Notes under the pieces: model-generated
Seen by the model: the letters and a program-made list of their open reading frames with translations, nothing else
Databases searched by the model: none
Told to the model about the DNA's origin: nothing
NCBI RefSeq assembly: GCF_000093025.1
Contig: NC_014207.1
Span: 2,232,001 to 2,296,000, forward strand
DNA length: 64,000 nt
DNA from: Methylotenera versatilis 301
GTDB taxonomy: Bacteria > Pseudomonadota > Gammaproteobacteria > Burkholderiales > Methylophilaceae
Reading direction: 5' to 3'
Made by a program: the position numbers and the translations under genes
Part shown: positions 51,196 through 60,197 of the stretch, piece by piece
Position numbering within the stretch: the first letter of the stretch is position 1
Layout of the letters: each line of letters opens with the position of its first letter

Positions 51196-52185
51196 ATGGC
51201 AACACAAATCAAACAATGCCCGACACCTCCGAATGAAGCAGATCGACTTCGCGCACTACGCGCTTATGACATTCTCGACTCGCAACCAGAAATTGATTTT
51301 GATACGTTAACGCGATTAGCAGCTAATGCACTCAATATGCCAGCGGCTGTCATTGGACTGATGGATGCTGATAGACTTTGGTTCAAATCTGAACTTGGTC
51401 TTGGAGTACCGCAACTTGATAGGAAAATTGCATTTTGCGCATATGCTGTATTAAGCCCACAAGAGCTACTTATTGTTGAAGATCTTCGGTTGGATGCTCG
51501 CTTTAAAGATAACCCACTCGTTACTCAAGCACCCTACTTACGCTTTTATGCAGGTGCTGCACTTATTGATCCGCAAGGATACGCTTTAGGTACGATAGCA
51601 GTAGTCGATACAAGCCCTCGGACCTTGAGTGAGACTCAAGGCTTAATGTTAAAGGATTTATCAAAGTTGGTTATAACAGCTTTGGAAAGCCGTTACAGAG
51701 CAATTTTGTTAGAAAATCTAGCGATGACAGACCATCTGACTGGCTTAGCTAACAGAGCTCGATTTGAGCGTACTCTGAACTCGGAAATCGCTCACTTTCG
51801 TGTCACAGGCAAGTCATTTACAGTGTTCTACATGGATCTAGATAACTTTAAGATAATAAATGATACTTATGGACACTCTGCTGGCGATGAAGTGCTGGTG
51901 GAGGTAGCTCATCTAATATCGAAACAGGTTAGAACTGAAGATCTACCTGCGCGATTAGGTGGTGACGAATTTGGTATATTTATGCGTGAAGATAATAAAG
52001 GCTTGACTGAATCACTTGCTAAACGCATTGTTGATACGGTCACAAAACCCATTACTTTGACTACCGGCCATCAAGTCAGCATTGGTATTTCAATTGGTAT
52101 TGCTACCTATTCAGATGACACGCAGACTGTCGATACTTTAATGGGTTTGGCTGATCAAGCCTTATATATTGATAAACGAAATTAA
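51196..52185 (+). CDS. GAF-GGDEF diguanylate cyclase
   Basis: 329 residues: GAF domain (about 20-165, with FCAYAV, EDLRLDARF and FYAGAALIDPQGYALGTIAV) then a GGDEF domain with intact GGDEF near residue 254 and an RTED inhibitory site five residues before it. Produces c-di-GMP and is likely feedback inhibited. Soluble, no membrane segment. Directly downstream of an EAL phosphodiesterase. Confidence 0.93.
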   Translation: MATQIKQCPTPPNEADRLRALRAYDILDSQPEIDFDTLTRLAANALNMPAAVIGLMDADRLWFKSELGLGVPQLDRKIAFCAYAVLSPQELLIVEDLRLDARFKDNPLVTQAPYLRFYAGAALIDPQGYALGTIAVVDTSPRTLSETQGLMLKDLSKLVITALESRYRAILLENLAMTDHLTGLANRARFERTLNSEIAHFRVTGKSFTVFYMDLDNFKIINDTYGHSAGDEVLVEVAHLISKQVRTEDLPARLGGDEFGIFMREDNKGLTESLAKRIVDTVTKPITLTTGHQVSIGISIGIATYSDDTQTVDTLMGLADQALYIDKRN

Positions 52186-52647
52186 ATTTTTTTAAAGTTG
52201 ATGATTGCTTGCTCAGAGTTAATTTTGGTTGATTAAGCGCACTCGAATTGCCCATATTTCTTTTTGTTTAGGTGGTGCTTTTTAACAATTAACTTAGCTT
52301 TGTTCCATGGTTCATGAGGATGTAAATTTGAAGTTTCAATTACGACCCCTAGAAAACAGGGATCAATAGTTTGCACTTATTTCAAAGTGACCGCATTAAC
52401 TGGATGTCTCTATAGCAGGCGCCAATAATCGGTGCTTAAGACCCTAAGGAGACATTGGTAATAAACTTACCAATTAGTCCACCGATAGGTTTTCCTTAAA
52501 CTCACAGATAATAAATTATTCTTAATGAGTTTTATATTAGTTGTCGTATTTTGTATTCTAGAATACCCTTAATAGGTAAACATTAAATTGGGTGAAGTTG
52601 AAATGCCGCATGAGATTTCGTTAATCTGGCATTCAAGTATTTAAATT
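52186..52647. other. Long spacer with a predicted pseudoknot RNA
   Basis: 462 bases, no convincing gene. At 52428-52498 an outer stem ATCGGTG/CACCGAT encloses an inner stem ATTGGTAA/TTACCAAT with loop TAAAC. TAAGGA (52445-52450) inside the loop can pair with TCCTTA (52493-52498) outside, an H-type pseudoknot. The fold resembles a riboswitch-like module. The remainder is AT-rich with no clear promoter. Confidence 0.45.
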
Positions 52648-53187
52648 ATGCTCAAGAAATACCTTAACTCATCTAAGCACATTCAAAGACTTGTACTTAC
52701 CAGTTTTGTGGTCACCTTTGCATGTGCACGAATCATCGTTCTCCTTATTATGACTCGAGACATTCCAGACTTGTTTCTTCATATTGGTGGTACACATGTA
52801 CATCATATGAACTATGGTATTTTTCTGCTTTCTATTGTTGGGGCAGTGCTTTTGTTTACTTCACCAACCAAAAAGTGGTTAGGTGCAATTGCGATTGCTT
52901 ATGGGATTGGATTAGCGCTAACATTTGATGAATTCGGCATGTGGCTGCATTTGGGAGGTAGCTATTGGCAACGAGCTAGTTTTGATGCAATTACCATAGT
53001 TGGCGGTCTGCTATTACTTGCAGCATATACACCACCAACGCATTGGACTTGGCGTCGACTCTCCGGCGCTATACTTATAGTGGTTGTACTTATCATTTTT
53101 TGCTGGCGCTTATCTTTTACTTTGACTTCAATTGAACAGAGAGCACTTCCAAAACTTGAAAGTATCGAAACTCAAGGACCACGTTAA
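52648..53187 (+). CDS. Integral membrane protein of unknown function
   Basis: 179 residues with four to five helices. Notable is a histidine-rich loop (GGTHVHHMNYG near residue 48-58), a DEFGMWLHLGGSYW segment and a charged C-terminus. The H-rich loop with a conserved Asp/Glu motif might bind metal. The same arrangement is remembered from uncharacterised membrane proteins in other phyla. No function is assigned. Confidence 0.7.
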   Translation: MLKKYLNSSKHIQRLVLTSFVVTFACARIIVLLIMTRDIPDLFLHIGGTHVHHMNYGIFLLSIVGAVLLFTSPTKKWLGAIAIAYGIGLALTFDEFGMWLHLGGSYWQRASFDAITIVGGLLLLAAYTPPTHWTWRRLSGAILIVVVLIIFCWRLSFTLTSIEQRALPKLESIETQGPR

Positions 53188-53298
53188 TTATGATAACGAT
53201 GTTACATATACAGATTGTCAACTGAAAATAGTTCCCGCTGGGAAAATGATGAGAGTACGATTTATATTTGTATTTAATTCCTTTTAAAGGAGATTGCC

Positions 53299-54366
53299 AT
53301 GATTCAAGATCGAGCGGCAGGTGCCATTATGGGCGCTCTTATCGGCGACGCTCTTGGCTTAGGATGCCACTGGTATTATGACCTTGACGATCTGCACCGA
53401 GATTACGGTCCTTGGATCACGGGCTATACCACCCCCAAGCCAGATCGATACCATGGAGGAATGTCTGCTGGACAGCTTTCACAGGCTGGCCTGATCTTTG
53501 TCATGTTATTACGTTCCGTGGTGGAGCAAGAAGACTATCAAGAAGATGACTTTACCCGCCGCATGGATCAGGAGTTGTTCCCTCAACTCAACGGAACCCC
53601 TGCCTTTGGGCCTGGCGGGTACACCAACCAGTCGATACGCGAAACCTATCGGCGAAGAGTCGAACAGAACAAGCCATGGTCTGAAACTGGTGGCCATGCT
53701 GATACAACGGAGGCGGCTGAACGTACCATCGTGCTGGCGGCGCTTTACGCGAAACATCCGCTGAAGTTAGCTCAGTCCGTTTCGTCCAATTGCATCCTTA
53801 CACAATGCGACGAAGCAATAGTCGCCATGACCACTGCATACAACTGCGTTCTATCACAGCTGGTTAACGGCGAAAAGCTTAGCCCTTCAATTTCAGACAC
53901 GCTTATGAAGTTAGTGCACAAGGGGGAATTGCCATTTCATGCCGTCACAAAAAGAAATTTCGAAGGTCCGCGTCCTGGCGACCCAGATCCACCTCGCGCC
54001 GGACGGTTCTCCTCTCCCGATGCACTGCTTACTCCGCATTATGCGGCGCTCGCTGCGATTGATGAAGGCATTAAAATTGAGCCCGCATGGAAAGTGTCTT
54101 TAGTATATGGCATGCCTTGTGCCATATACCACCAACTTCCTGCCGCCTATTATCTTGCTGCACGTTTTTCTGATGACTTTGAGTCTGCAGTCCTGCATGC
54201 CCTAAATGGTGGAGGACAGAATATGTCTCGTGCCATGCTCACTGGTGCTCTTGTAGGGGCTCAAGTTGGATTGTCAGGTATTCCAAAGCGTTTCATCGAT
54301 GAGCTTGAGAATGGGCAAGAGCTAATGCAGCTAGCTAAAAAAGTAGGCGAGTTGGCACTTCGGTAG
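53299..54366 (+). CDS. ADP-ribosylglycohydrolase-fold protein lacking canonical metal aspartates
   Basis: 355 residues with ADP-ribosylglycohydrolase fold landmarks: MGALIGDALGLGCHWYYD at the N-terminus, TTEAAERTIVLAALYAKHP, and a C-terminal NGGGQNMSRAMLTGALVGAQVG. In DraG/ARH enzymes the last is GGDTDTxAaixGalaGA and the first catalytic segment is SDDT. Here both acidic pairs are replaced (SAGQLSQ and GQNMSR), so magnesium binding as in classic enzymes is unlikely. Higher GC than the preceding genes; possibly acquired. Confidence 0.82.
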   Translation: MIQDRAAGAIMGALIGDALGLGCHWYYDLDDLHRDYGPWITGYTTPKPDRYHGGMSAGQLSQAGLIFVMLLRSVVEQEDYQEDDFTRRMDQELFPQLNGTPAFGPGGYTNQSIRETYRRRVEQNKPWSETGGHADTTEAAERTIVLAALYAKHPLKLAQSVSSNCILTQCDEAIVAMTTAYNCVLSQLVNGEKLSPSISDTLMKLVHKGELPFHAVTKRNFEGPRPGDPDPPRAGRFSSPDALLTPHYAALAAIDEGIKIEPAWKVSLVYGMPCAIYHQLPAAYYLAARFSDDFESAVLHALNGGGQNMSRAMLTGALVGAQVGLSGIPKRFIDELENGQELMQLAKKVGELALR

Positions 54367-54496
54367 CATTTCACTATAGGTCTGCAGAGGTTGGTTGGTG
54401 TAAATCAGTTTATGGACTTCACCGGCTTTAGCGGACATTTGAAATCTTCACTCTCTACTCTAAGTGGGCACTTATGTTTGAATTGTAGGGGCTAAG

Positions 54497-55513
54497 CTAG
54501 CTAACTATTGAGTCCGTCTTGAGCAATCTGGCGTAAGTATTTGCGGTGATTTTATATGATTCAAGTCGTGCTTCATGATCGAAAATCTGGGAGGTGATCA
54601 TTATTTCATCAGCTTCTGTTTTGTCGATAAAAGTTAAGATTTCATTCGAGACCTTTTGGGCATTACCTATAGCTGAACACGATAGAATTTGATTAAGCAT
54701 AGCTCGCTCTGCACCGCCGAGTTGATCCCAAAAATTAGAAATTGGAGGCGGTAACTTGGATGGATTTCCACTTCGCAGGTTAATAAATGCCTGTTGCATT
54801 GATGAAGCTAAAAAGTGTGCTTCTTCATCTGTATCTGCCGCAAAGACATTGAATCCTAACATTACATAGGGGTTATCCAAATATTGCGAGGGTCTAAACG
54901 TACTTCTATATATTTCAAGTGCCTGCATCATATAGGTAGGCGCGAAATGCGAGGCAAATGCATAGGGTAAGCCTAAGCTTGCTGCTAGCTGTGCGCCGAA
55001 CAAACTGGAGCCAAGAATCCATATTGGGACATTTAATCCAGTTCCAGGAACGGCTTCTACTGGCCCCTTTGGTTTTGAGGAAAAGTAATCCAACAATTCC
55101 ATTACATCATCGGGGAAAGTATCTGAAGCTGAGTCAAGATTTCGCCGTAATGCAGCCGCTGTAATCTGATCTGATCCGGGTGCACGTCCAATACCTAGAT
55201 TGATTCGTTTTGAAAACAAAGACTCTAAAGTACCGAATTGTTCAGCTATCACTAAAGGCGAGTGATTTGGCAGCATGATTCCACCAGCACCCACTCTAAT
55301 TGTTGTTGTACCTGCGGCGACATGCCCAATCAGAATAGATGTGGCCGCGCTTGCAATCCCTGGCATCCCATGGTGCTCCGCCAACCAGTAACGATGATAT
55401 CCCCACTTTTCAGCATGCTGAGCAAGATCGAGAGTGTGCTTAAAAGATTGAGACGCATCACTCCCCTCGCAAATCGGAGAAAGATCAAGTACAGATAACT
55501 TAGGTCTTATCAT
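54497..55513 (-). CDS. Luciferase-like (LLM class) flavin-dependent oxidoreductase
   Basis: 338 residues from ATG 55513, preceded by AGAGAAG; an ATG at 55531 is possible. Bacterial luciferase TIM-barrel pattern: [57 protein letters not shown] and GIGRAPGSD. Probably uses FMN as cosubstrate with a separate reductase. Resembles the MsnO8 subgroup. Substrate unknown. Confidence 0.9.
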   Translation of the reverse strand: MIRPKLSVLDLSPICEGSDASQSFKHTLDLAQHAEKWGYHRYWLAEHHGMPGIASAATSILIGHVAAGTTTIRVGAGGIMLPNHSPLVIAEQFGTLESLFSKRINLGIGRAPGSDQITAAALRRNLDSASDTFPDDVMELLDYFSSKPKGPVEAVPGTGLNVPIWILGSSLFGAQLAASLGLPYAFASHFAPTYMMQALEIYRSTFRPSQYLDNPYVMLGFNVFAADTDEEAHFLASSMQQAFINLRSGNPSKLPPPISNFWDQLGGAERAMLNQILSCSAIGNAQKVSNEILTFIDKTEADEIMITSQIFDHEARLESYKITANTYARLLKTDSIVS

Positions 55514-55573
55514 TTCTTCTCTTTTAAACATTTAATATGTTTGATTTTGATTAGGCTTATCGTAAACATAATC

Positions 55574-55747
55574 TCAGAAGTTACTGGCAACTGTGCATTC
55601 AATAAATGACATATAGGCATCCTCTGAAGAGCAAACCTTTGATAGAGCTTCCTCGGTGTAGCATTCATTATAGGATGCTAATGCCTCAAAGTAAGTATTC
55701 TTCAATGTGACTAACTGCTCTTTATACGATAAAAAAAGTATGTTCAT
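55574..55747 (-). CDS. Small hypothetical protein with three Cys
   Basis: 57 residues from the ATG at 55747. Sequence is helical and acidic with Cys29, Cys39 and Cys51 spaced about eleven residues apart (NECYTEEALSKVCSSEDAYMSFIEC), the kind of spacing seen in small metal or disulfide proteins. Ribosome site is weak (GAAAGTGA). The evidence is only an open, compositionally reasonable frame; confidence is low. Confidence 0.4.
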   Translation of the reverse strand: MNILFLSYKEQLVTLKNTYFEALASYNECYTEEALSKVCSSEDAYMSFIECTVASNF

Positions 55748-55965
55748 AATTCACTTTCAATTTGTTTTAAATGTTAATTGCAAAGATAAACCAACTTGAG
55801 AAGAATTTCTGTGTGGGAACGAACATAGGTTTGAAAGTGCAGGGTTTTATTGGTGCTGCAAAAAACAGTAGCTGAGCGACACTCCTAATACTGTAGAAAT
55901 CTTCATATAATTTGACAAGTTTCAAGTGGTGCAGCAAGGCTAAATAAAGCCTAAGCACTGTCCTT

Positions 55966-56259
55966 TCAATCTTCAATGACTAAAGGCAAACCCATATCAA
56001 TTCTGGCCAGTCGCTGAGCCATCTTTATCATTGACTCAGTGAAGCTCTCAATGTCTGTATCAGCTAAAGAGATTTGCTTGTACTTTTCATAGGCCGACTC
56101 AAATGAGGCTTCTTGGATATAAGCGATGAGTTGCATGTAGCGATCCCGCTGCTTGGTATTGTTACAATTGGTCATTTCGCAACACAGGTTTTCTAGATGC
56201 ATAGAGAAGTAAGCAATGAATTCGAGATGGAAACTATTCTCGATGTTAATCTTGTCCAT
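55966..56259 (-). CDS. Hypothetical helical protein
   Basis: 97 residues, mostly helical, with Cys pair [10 protein letters not shown] near residue 25. No signal peptide or membrane segment. It starts ten bases after the stop of the broken LON-domain gene on the same strand, so they may form one transcript. Function unknown. Confidence 0.6.
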   Translation of the reverse strand: MDKINIENSFHLEFIAYFSMHLENLCCEMTNCNNTKQRDRYMQLIAYIQEASFESAYEKYKQISLADTDIESFTESMIKMAQRLARIDMGLPLVIED

Positions 56260-56269
56260 GCAGATAACT

Positions 56270-56896
56270 CTAAGCTAGCTTGCGTGAGCCAGCATCCAAA
56301 ATATCATGGATTAACTCCAACCTGAGAATGGGACTATCCAGTTGCATCAGGCGCTGTTTCTGCAGTAATGGCAAATCCAACAACTCAACCCATCGATTAG
56401 CAACCCATGAGGCACCTTCTAATTTGTACGGCTCAATAACAGGCAAATTCTCAGTGGGGATATTTTGTTCTGGCAAAGATTCCAGTAGTCGCTGAAGTCA
56501 GATACTAGTCATTTGTAAATCTTCAGGAATAGGCAACTCAAGATCATTGGGAATGTCGTTGACTTCACCAATCAACAAACCATCTTTTTGTTGCGTATAA
56601 GAGTCAACTCTCACTCTGCGCTGCCCGACACAACGAATCATCATCAGCCCAACGGTCGTAACATCAGCATCCACAATATCAACCAATGTCCCTATATTTG
56701 CAAATGGAAAGTTACCCTGCGGATCAGCTTCACCTTCTGGCATGACCGTGACAACAGCAAAAGATGATTTATTTCTGAGACAGTTTCGTACCATATCAAG
56801 ATACCTGACTTCGAATATTCTGAGGGGTAACAATCCCCCAGGACAAATAACCAAACTCAGAGGAAATAGTGGCAGAGGGTAAGTGTTCATGGGCAT
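56270..56896 (-). pseudogene. LON substrate-binding-domain protein interrupted by an in-frame TGA
   Basis: The frame from ATG 56896 encodes MPMNTYPLPLFPLSLVICP... and PLRIFEVRYLDMVR, the N-terminal domain of Lon-like peptidase S16 proteins. At 56498-56500 it meets TGA, and in the same frame continues LQRLLESLPEQN and a family-like C-terminus WVANRWVELLDLP to a stop near 56270. The two parts together are about 207 residues, the usual family length. A single nonsense change, or a sequencing error, therefore breaks the gene; read-through is also possible. Confidence 0.75.
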
Positions 56897-57426
56897 TTAT
56901 TGTATGGCAATTTGAATTGGCAAGTAATGACAGATTAGGTTCTTTATATTACAGCTAATCTGACGATTAGTTCCGACTTAGCACTTACACAAATTAAAGA
57001 TTACTTAAGAAATTCCAGTTTCATCACCAAGCGCATTAGCATTTTCGGCCATTTCAGTAGATTCAATTTTGATAATATCTAAGAACTCAATCCGTTTGAT
57101 TTGCATTTGCTCCGTCAGGACAAATGAAATTCTGTCATTCTAAGTCATGCCTACCCTCATCCAGCTGACCAATTATTCTCATTCAAATTGACCAGTAACT
57201 CTCATGGCTACTGACCATCCATCCCTTTTAAGTCAACTTTTCATCAAGACCAAAAAATTAGATTTCTTTATAGACGACGGTTAGAGTTGTTGCTCACGAC
57301 CCATAGTAGACATTACTCCTGAAGCACTAAAAGTGTAGTTAGCATCTATTATTGCAGCTTATTTAGTCGTGTCTCAGACAGCTCAACTGCTGTGTTCAAC
57401 AAACAACTAACTTACAACCGATAACT
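56897..57426. other. Intergenic spacer with tandem TGACCA repeats
   Basis: 530 bases. Three TGACCA words at 57166, 57189 and 57212 are spaced exactly 23 bases, with similar text between (TGACCARTWAYTCTCAT). Such spaced repeats occur at ends of IS21-type elements, so this may be a remnant, but no transposase is present. A 33-codon minus-strand frame (57006-57107) has a GGAG near its ATG but unusually close to it. Confidence 0.45.
57006..57107 (-). CDS. Possible 33-residue peptide
   Basis: Minus-strand frame starting MQIKRIEFLDIIKIES and ending GDETGIS. GGAG lies only three bases before the ATG, too close for a standard ribosome site. Composition is peptide-like but no homologue is known. Probably spurious or a gene remnant. 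Confidence 0.2.
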
Positions 57427-58698
57427 TCAATTCTTATATCTCTTGAAAATTACCGAGGCATTGACCCCTCCAAAACCGAACCCGTTAGATAACGCATATT
57501 CAATTTTTCGATGTAGTGGTTGTTTCCCCACAATCATGAGTCCATTTGAACGTTCATCTACTTGCACTAAATTGATAGTAGGAGGGCAACATTGCTCTTG
57601 AACAGCTTTAATCGTGAAGATGGCTTCAAGACCTCCTGCAGCCCCTAATAAATGTCCCGTTGAAGATTTAGTTGCACTGATGGCCGGCTGGAGATTATTA
57701 TTTCCAAAAACGCGTTTGATTGCCGCCAGCTCTCCTGCATCACCAACTGGCGTAGAGGTTGCGTGCGCATTGATATGGTCAATCGCATCAGGATTTATCC
57801 CTGCTTGATTTAGCGCTATCGACATCGCTCTCGCTGCCCCTGAGCCATCTTCAGGACTTGACGTAATGTGGTAGGCATCCGATGTTGTCCCATAGCCAAC
57901 CAACTCCGCCAATGGAGTCGTACCTCTCGCCATTGCATGTTCATAAGATTCGATGACCAAAATGCCAGCGCCTTCACCCATTACAAAGCCGTCACGACCA
58001 ATATCAAAAGGTCTTGAGGCTAACTCTGGGTTATCTGCATAATTGGTACTCAGAGCCTTAGCAGCTGCGAATCCTCCAAGACTCACTTTATCGATACAAG
58101 CCTCTGCGCCGCCACAAATGACTATATCAGCTTCATTTGAATGAATTAATCGGGCAGCATCGCCAATTGCTTGTACTCCAGCTGCACAGGCTGTTACAGG
58201 CGCACCTAATGGTCCTTTAAATTGGTGTTTAAGTGCTACTTGACCGGCTGCTAGGTTAACTAAGAATGAAGGGATGGTAAAAGGTGACAGCCTATCAATG
58301 CCTTCTAGTTCGACTTTACGAACAGCATTGGCAATGGAGGGAAACCCACCTATCCCAGAGGCGATAATTGTAGCAGTTCGTTCACTTTCAGTTTCATTTT
58401 GAGGACGCCATCCAGCTTGAGAGATAGCCTCTTCAGCGGCTATTAATGCAAATTGAATAAATCTATCTATTCTTCGAAGTTCTTTAGGGGAAATATGTTG
58501 CAATAGATTTATACCAAATACTGGATCTACTTCGCTAGGTTTTACCCAACCGGCAATGGTCACAGGACTACCTGCGGCTAATGAGTCTGGAAGATTAGTA
58601 ATGCCAGATTTTCCTGCAAGTAGGTGTTTCCAAGCTAATTCAACACCTGTCCCTAGTGGGCTTACAATTCCCATTCCAGTCACGACAATTCTTTTCAT
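57427..58698 (-). CDS. fabF: Beta-ketoacyl-ACP synthase II
   Basis: Condenses malonyl-ACP with acyl-ACP. The 423 residues have KAS landmarks: VTGMGIVSPLG, catalytic Cys in VTACAAGVQ, His in NAHATSTPVGD and STGHLLGAAGGLEA. It is not in a fab cluster but last in an operon after an MFS exporter, 11 bases apart, so it may be a specialised extra copy acting with a nearby acyl substrate. The housekeeping KAS II is probably elsewhere. Confidence 0.9.
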   Translation of the reverse strand: MKRIVVTGMGIVSPLGTGVELAWKHLLAGKSGITNLPDSLAAGSPVTIAGWVKPSEVDPVFGINLLQHISPKELRRIDRFIQFALIAAEEAISQAGWRPQNETESERTATIIASGIGGFPSIANAVRKVELEGIDRLSPFTIPSFLVNLAAGQVALKHQFKGPLGAPVTACAAGVQAIGDAARLIHSNEADIVICGGAEACIDKVSLGGFAAAKALSTNYADNPELASRPFDIGRDGFVMGEGAGILVIESYEHAMARGTTPLAELVGYGTTSDAYHITSSPEDGSGAARAMSIALNQAGINPDAIDHINAHATSTPVGDAGELAAIKRVFGNNNLQPAISATKSSTGHLLGAAGGLEAIFTIKAVQEQCCPPTINLVQVDERSNGLMIVGKQPLHRKIEYALSNGFGFGGVNASVIFKRYKN

Positions 58699-58709
58699 AT
58701 AATTACCCT

Positions 58710-60122
58710 TTAAGATTTAGTCTTTGCTGATTGTTTTGGATGCGTGTTAATAGGAATGCACAATATGGCCGTCATTAAAGCTAATGCAATATGGATTAAA
58801 TATGTTGGTTTAAAATCTGCTATTTGAAGCTGCGATTTTGCTAAAAAAAGAACCGTAATTGAAACGCCGATGACCGTACCAATTTGTCGCATCGCTTGGT
58901 TGATTGCAGAGCCAACAGCATAGTCTTTTGGCGGTAAGCCAAAAACTGCCGCAGCGGATAGTGATGGCATTACCAGGCCAACTGACATGCCACTTAATAG
59001 CAAACCCGGTAACCAATCTCTTGCGTAATTTGGGCTTGCATCAGGGACTAACAAAAACCATAGTCCACTTAAGGCATAAGTAATTGCACCGGTGATTAAT
59101 AAGGGGCGATGACCAATTTTTGAAGCGATTTTTCCGGATAATATCGCGGTTGGTACAACGACCAATGGTCCTGGCATGATCGCGGCACCAGCTAAGGACT
59201 GACTGAAGTGCCATATATTTTTCATCCAAAAAAAGAATGAGAAAAACATGATAGAAAATGCAATGCCAAAAGCAATCCCAGCTAAATTTGAAAACAGAAA
59301 AGTTTTGTTTTTAAACAGTCCTAAGTCAAACAATGGCTCAGGGTTATATTTAGCCCAAGGGATGTAACTTAAAATAATGACAAGCCCCAGCACGATTATT
59401 CCGACGAGTTCCGCTTGACTCCAATCTGCTGACTTCATTTCGACAATTCCGTAAGCAATTGCCCCAACCCCAAGGATTAGCTGCAACATCCCCAGTAAAT
59501 CCAAGCGCATTTTGTCTCTGGGTTGCACCGATTCATGCAGTATTGTTGCACTTTGCCAAATGCAAAACAGTCCAATCGGGATGTTAATGAAAAACGCCCA
59601 CTCCCAGCCGCCTACATCGATAATGTATGAGCCAATGCCAGGGCCTAAAGCTGCCGCCAGCGCACCCACCGCACCCCACGCGCCCATTGCTATCATGCGT
59701 TTTTCTTTGGGAAATGCCTCAAGTACCAACGCTAATGCTGCAGGTGAGAGTAAGCAAGCGCCTATAGATTGAAACACCCTTGCTACGATTAACCAAAAAA
59801 CACTAGGTGATACGCCGCATGCAAATGATGCTGAAATAAATAGTAAGGTACCCAGCATAAACATTTTTTTTCTTCCATATTTATCCGCTATGCCGCCTGC
59901 AGGAATCATCATGGCGGCATAAACAATGGAATACCCACTCATCGCCCAAGATAAATCACTGGCTTTGGAATTAGGAAAACTCTGCAGAATATTATTAAAT
60001 CCCGCATAAAGAATAGTGCTATCGAGTGACGCCATAAAAATCGCGATACTAGCGATTGCAAATACTCGCCATGCACTAGGCGCTAATTTTTCTGTTTCTA
60101 TGGAAAATTCTGCTAGTTTCAT
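58710..60122 (-). CDS. MFS exporter, DHA2-like drug/proton antiporter
   Basis: 470 residues with about 14 predicted helices and motif A-like GGIADKYGRKKMF, plus PAALALVLEAFPKEKRMIAMGAWG as in QacA/EmrB relatives. Efflux of hydrophobic compounds is the family role. Middle gene of the operon hydrolase-MFS-KAS II. The TetR-type regulator diverges from the operon's first gene, as expected for an efflux operon. Confidence 0.9.
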   Translation of the reverse strand: MKLAEFSIETEKLAPSAWRVFAIASIAIFMASLDSTILYAGFNNILQSFPNSKASDLSWAMSGYSIVYAAMMIPAGGIADKYGRKKMFMLGTLLFISASFACGVSPSVFWLIVARVFQSIGACLLSPAALALVLEAFPKEKRMIAMGAWGAVGALAAALGPGIGSYIIDVGGWEWAFFINIPIGLFCIWQSATILHESVQPRDKMRLDLLGMLQLILGVGAIAYGIVEMKSADWSQAELVGIIVLGLVIILSYIPWAKYNPEPLFDLGLFKNKTFLFSNLAGIAFGIAFSIMFFSFFFWMKNIWHFSQSLAGAAIMPGPLVVVPTAILSGKIASKIGHRPLLITGAITYALSGLWFLLVPDASPNYARDWLPGLLLSGMSVGLVMPSLSAAAVFGLPPKDYAVGSAINQAMRQIGTVIGVSITVLFLAKSQLQIADFKPTYLIHIALALMTAILCIPINTHPKQSAKTKS

Positions 60123-60197
60123 TTGTTATATCGATACCAAATTGAAGTAATTAAAAGCACTGGCCACACTCAGTTAAAAAGTGCGGCCATCTGAGGG

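Noticed and set aside
55767-55976. 69-codon minus-strand frame overlapping the end of the 55966 gene
   Set aside because: TTG start, no ribosome site and no family-like composition; it overlaps a better frame.
56498-56500. TGA as a selenocysteine codon
   Set aside because: LON-domain proteins are not selenoproteins and no SECIS-like hairpin follows; a nonsense mutation is simpler.
56977-56990. Half of a CIRCE element (TTAGCACTT)
   Set aside because: No matching right arm GAGTGCTAA nearby; chance similarity.
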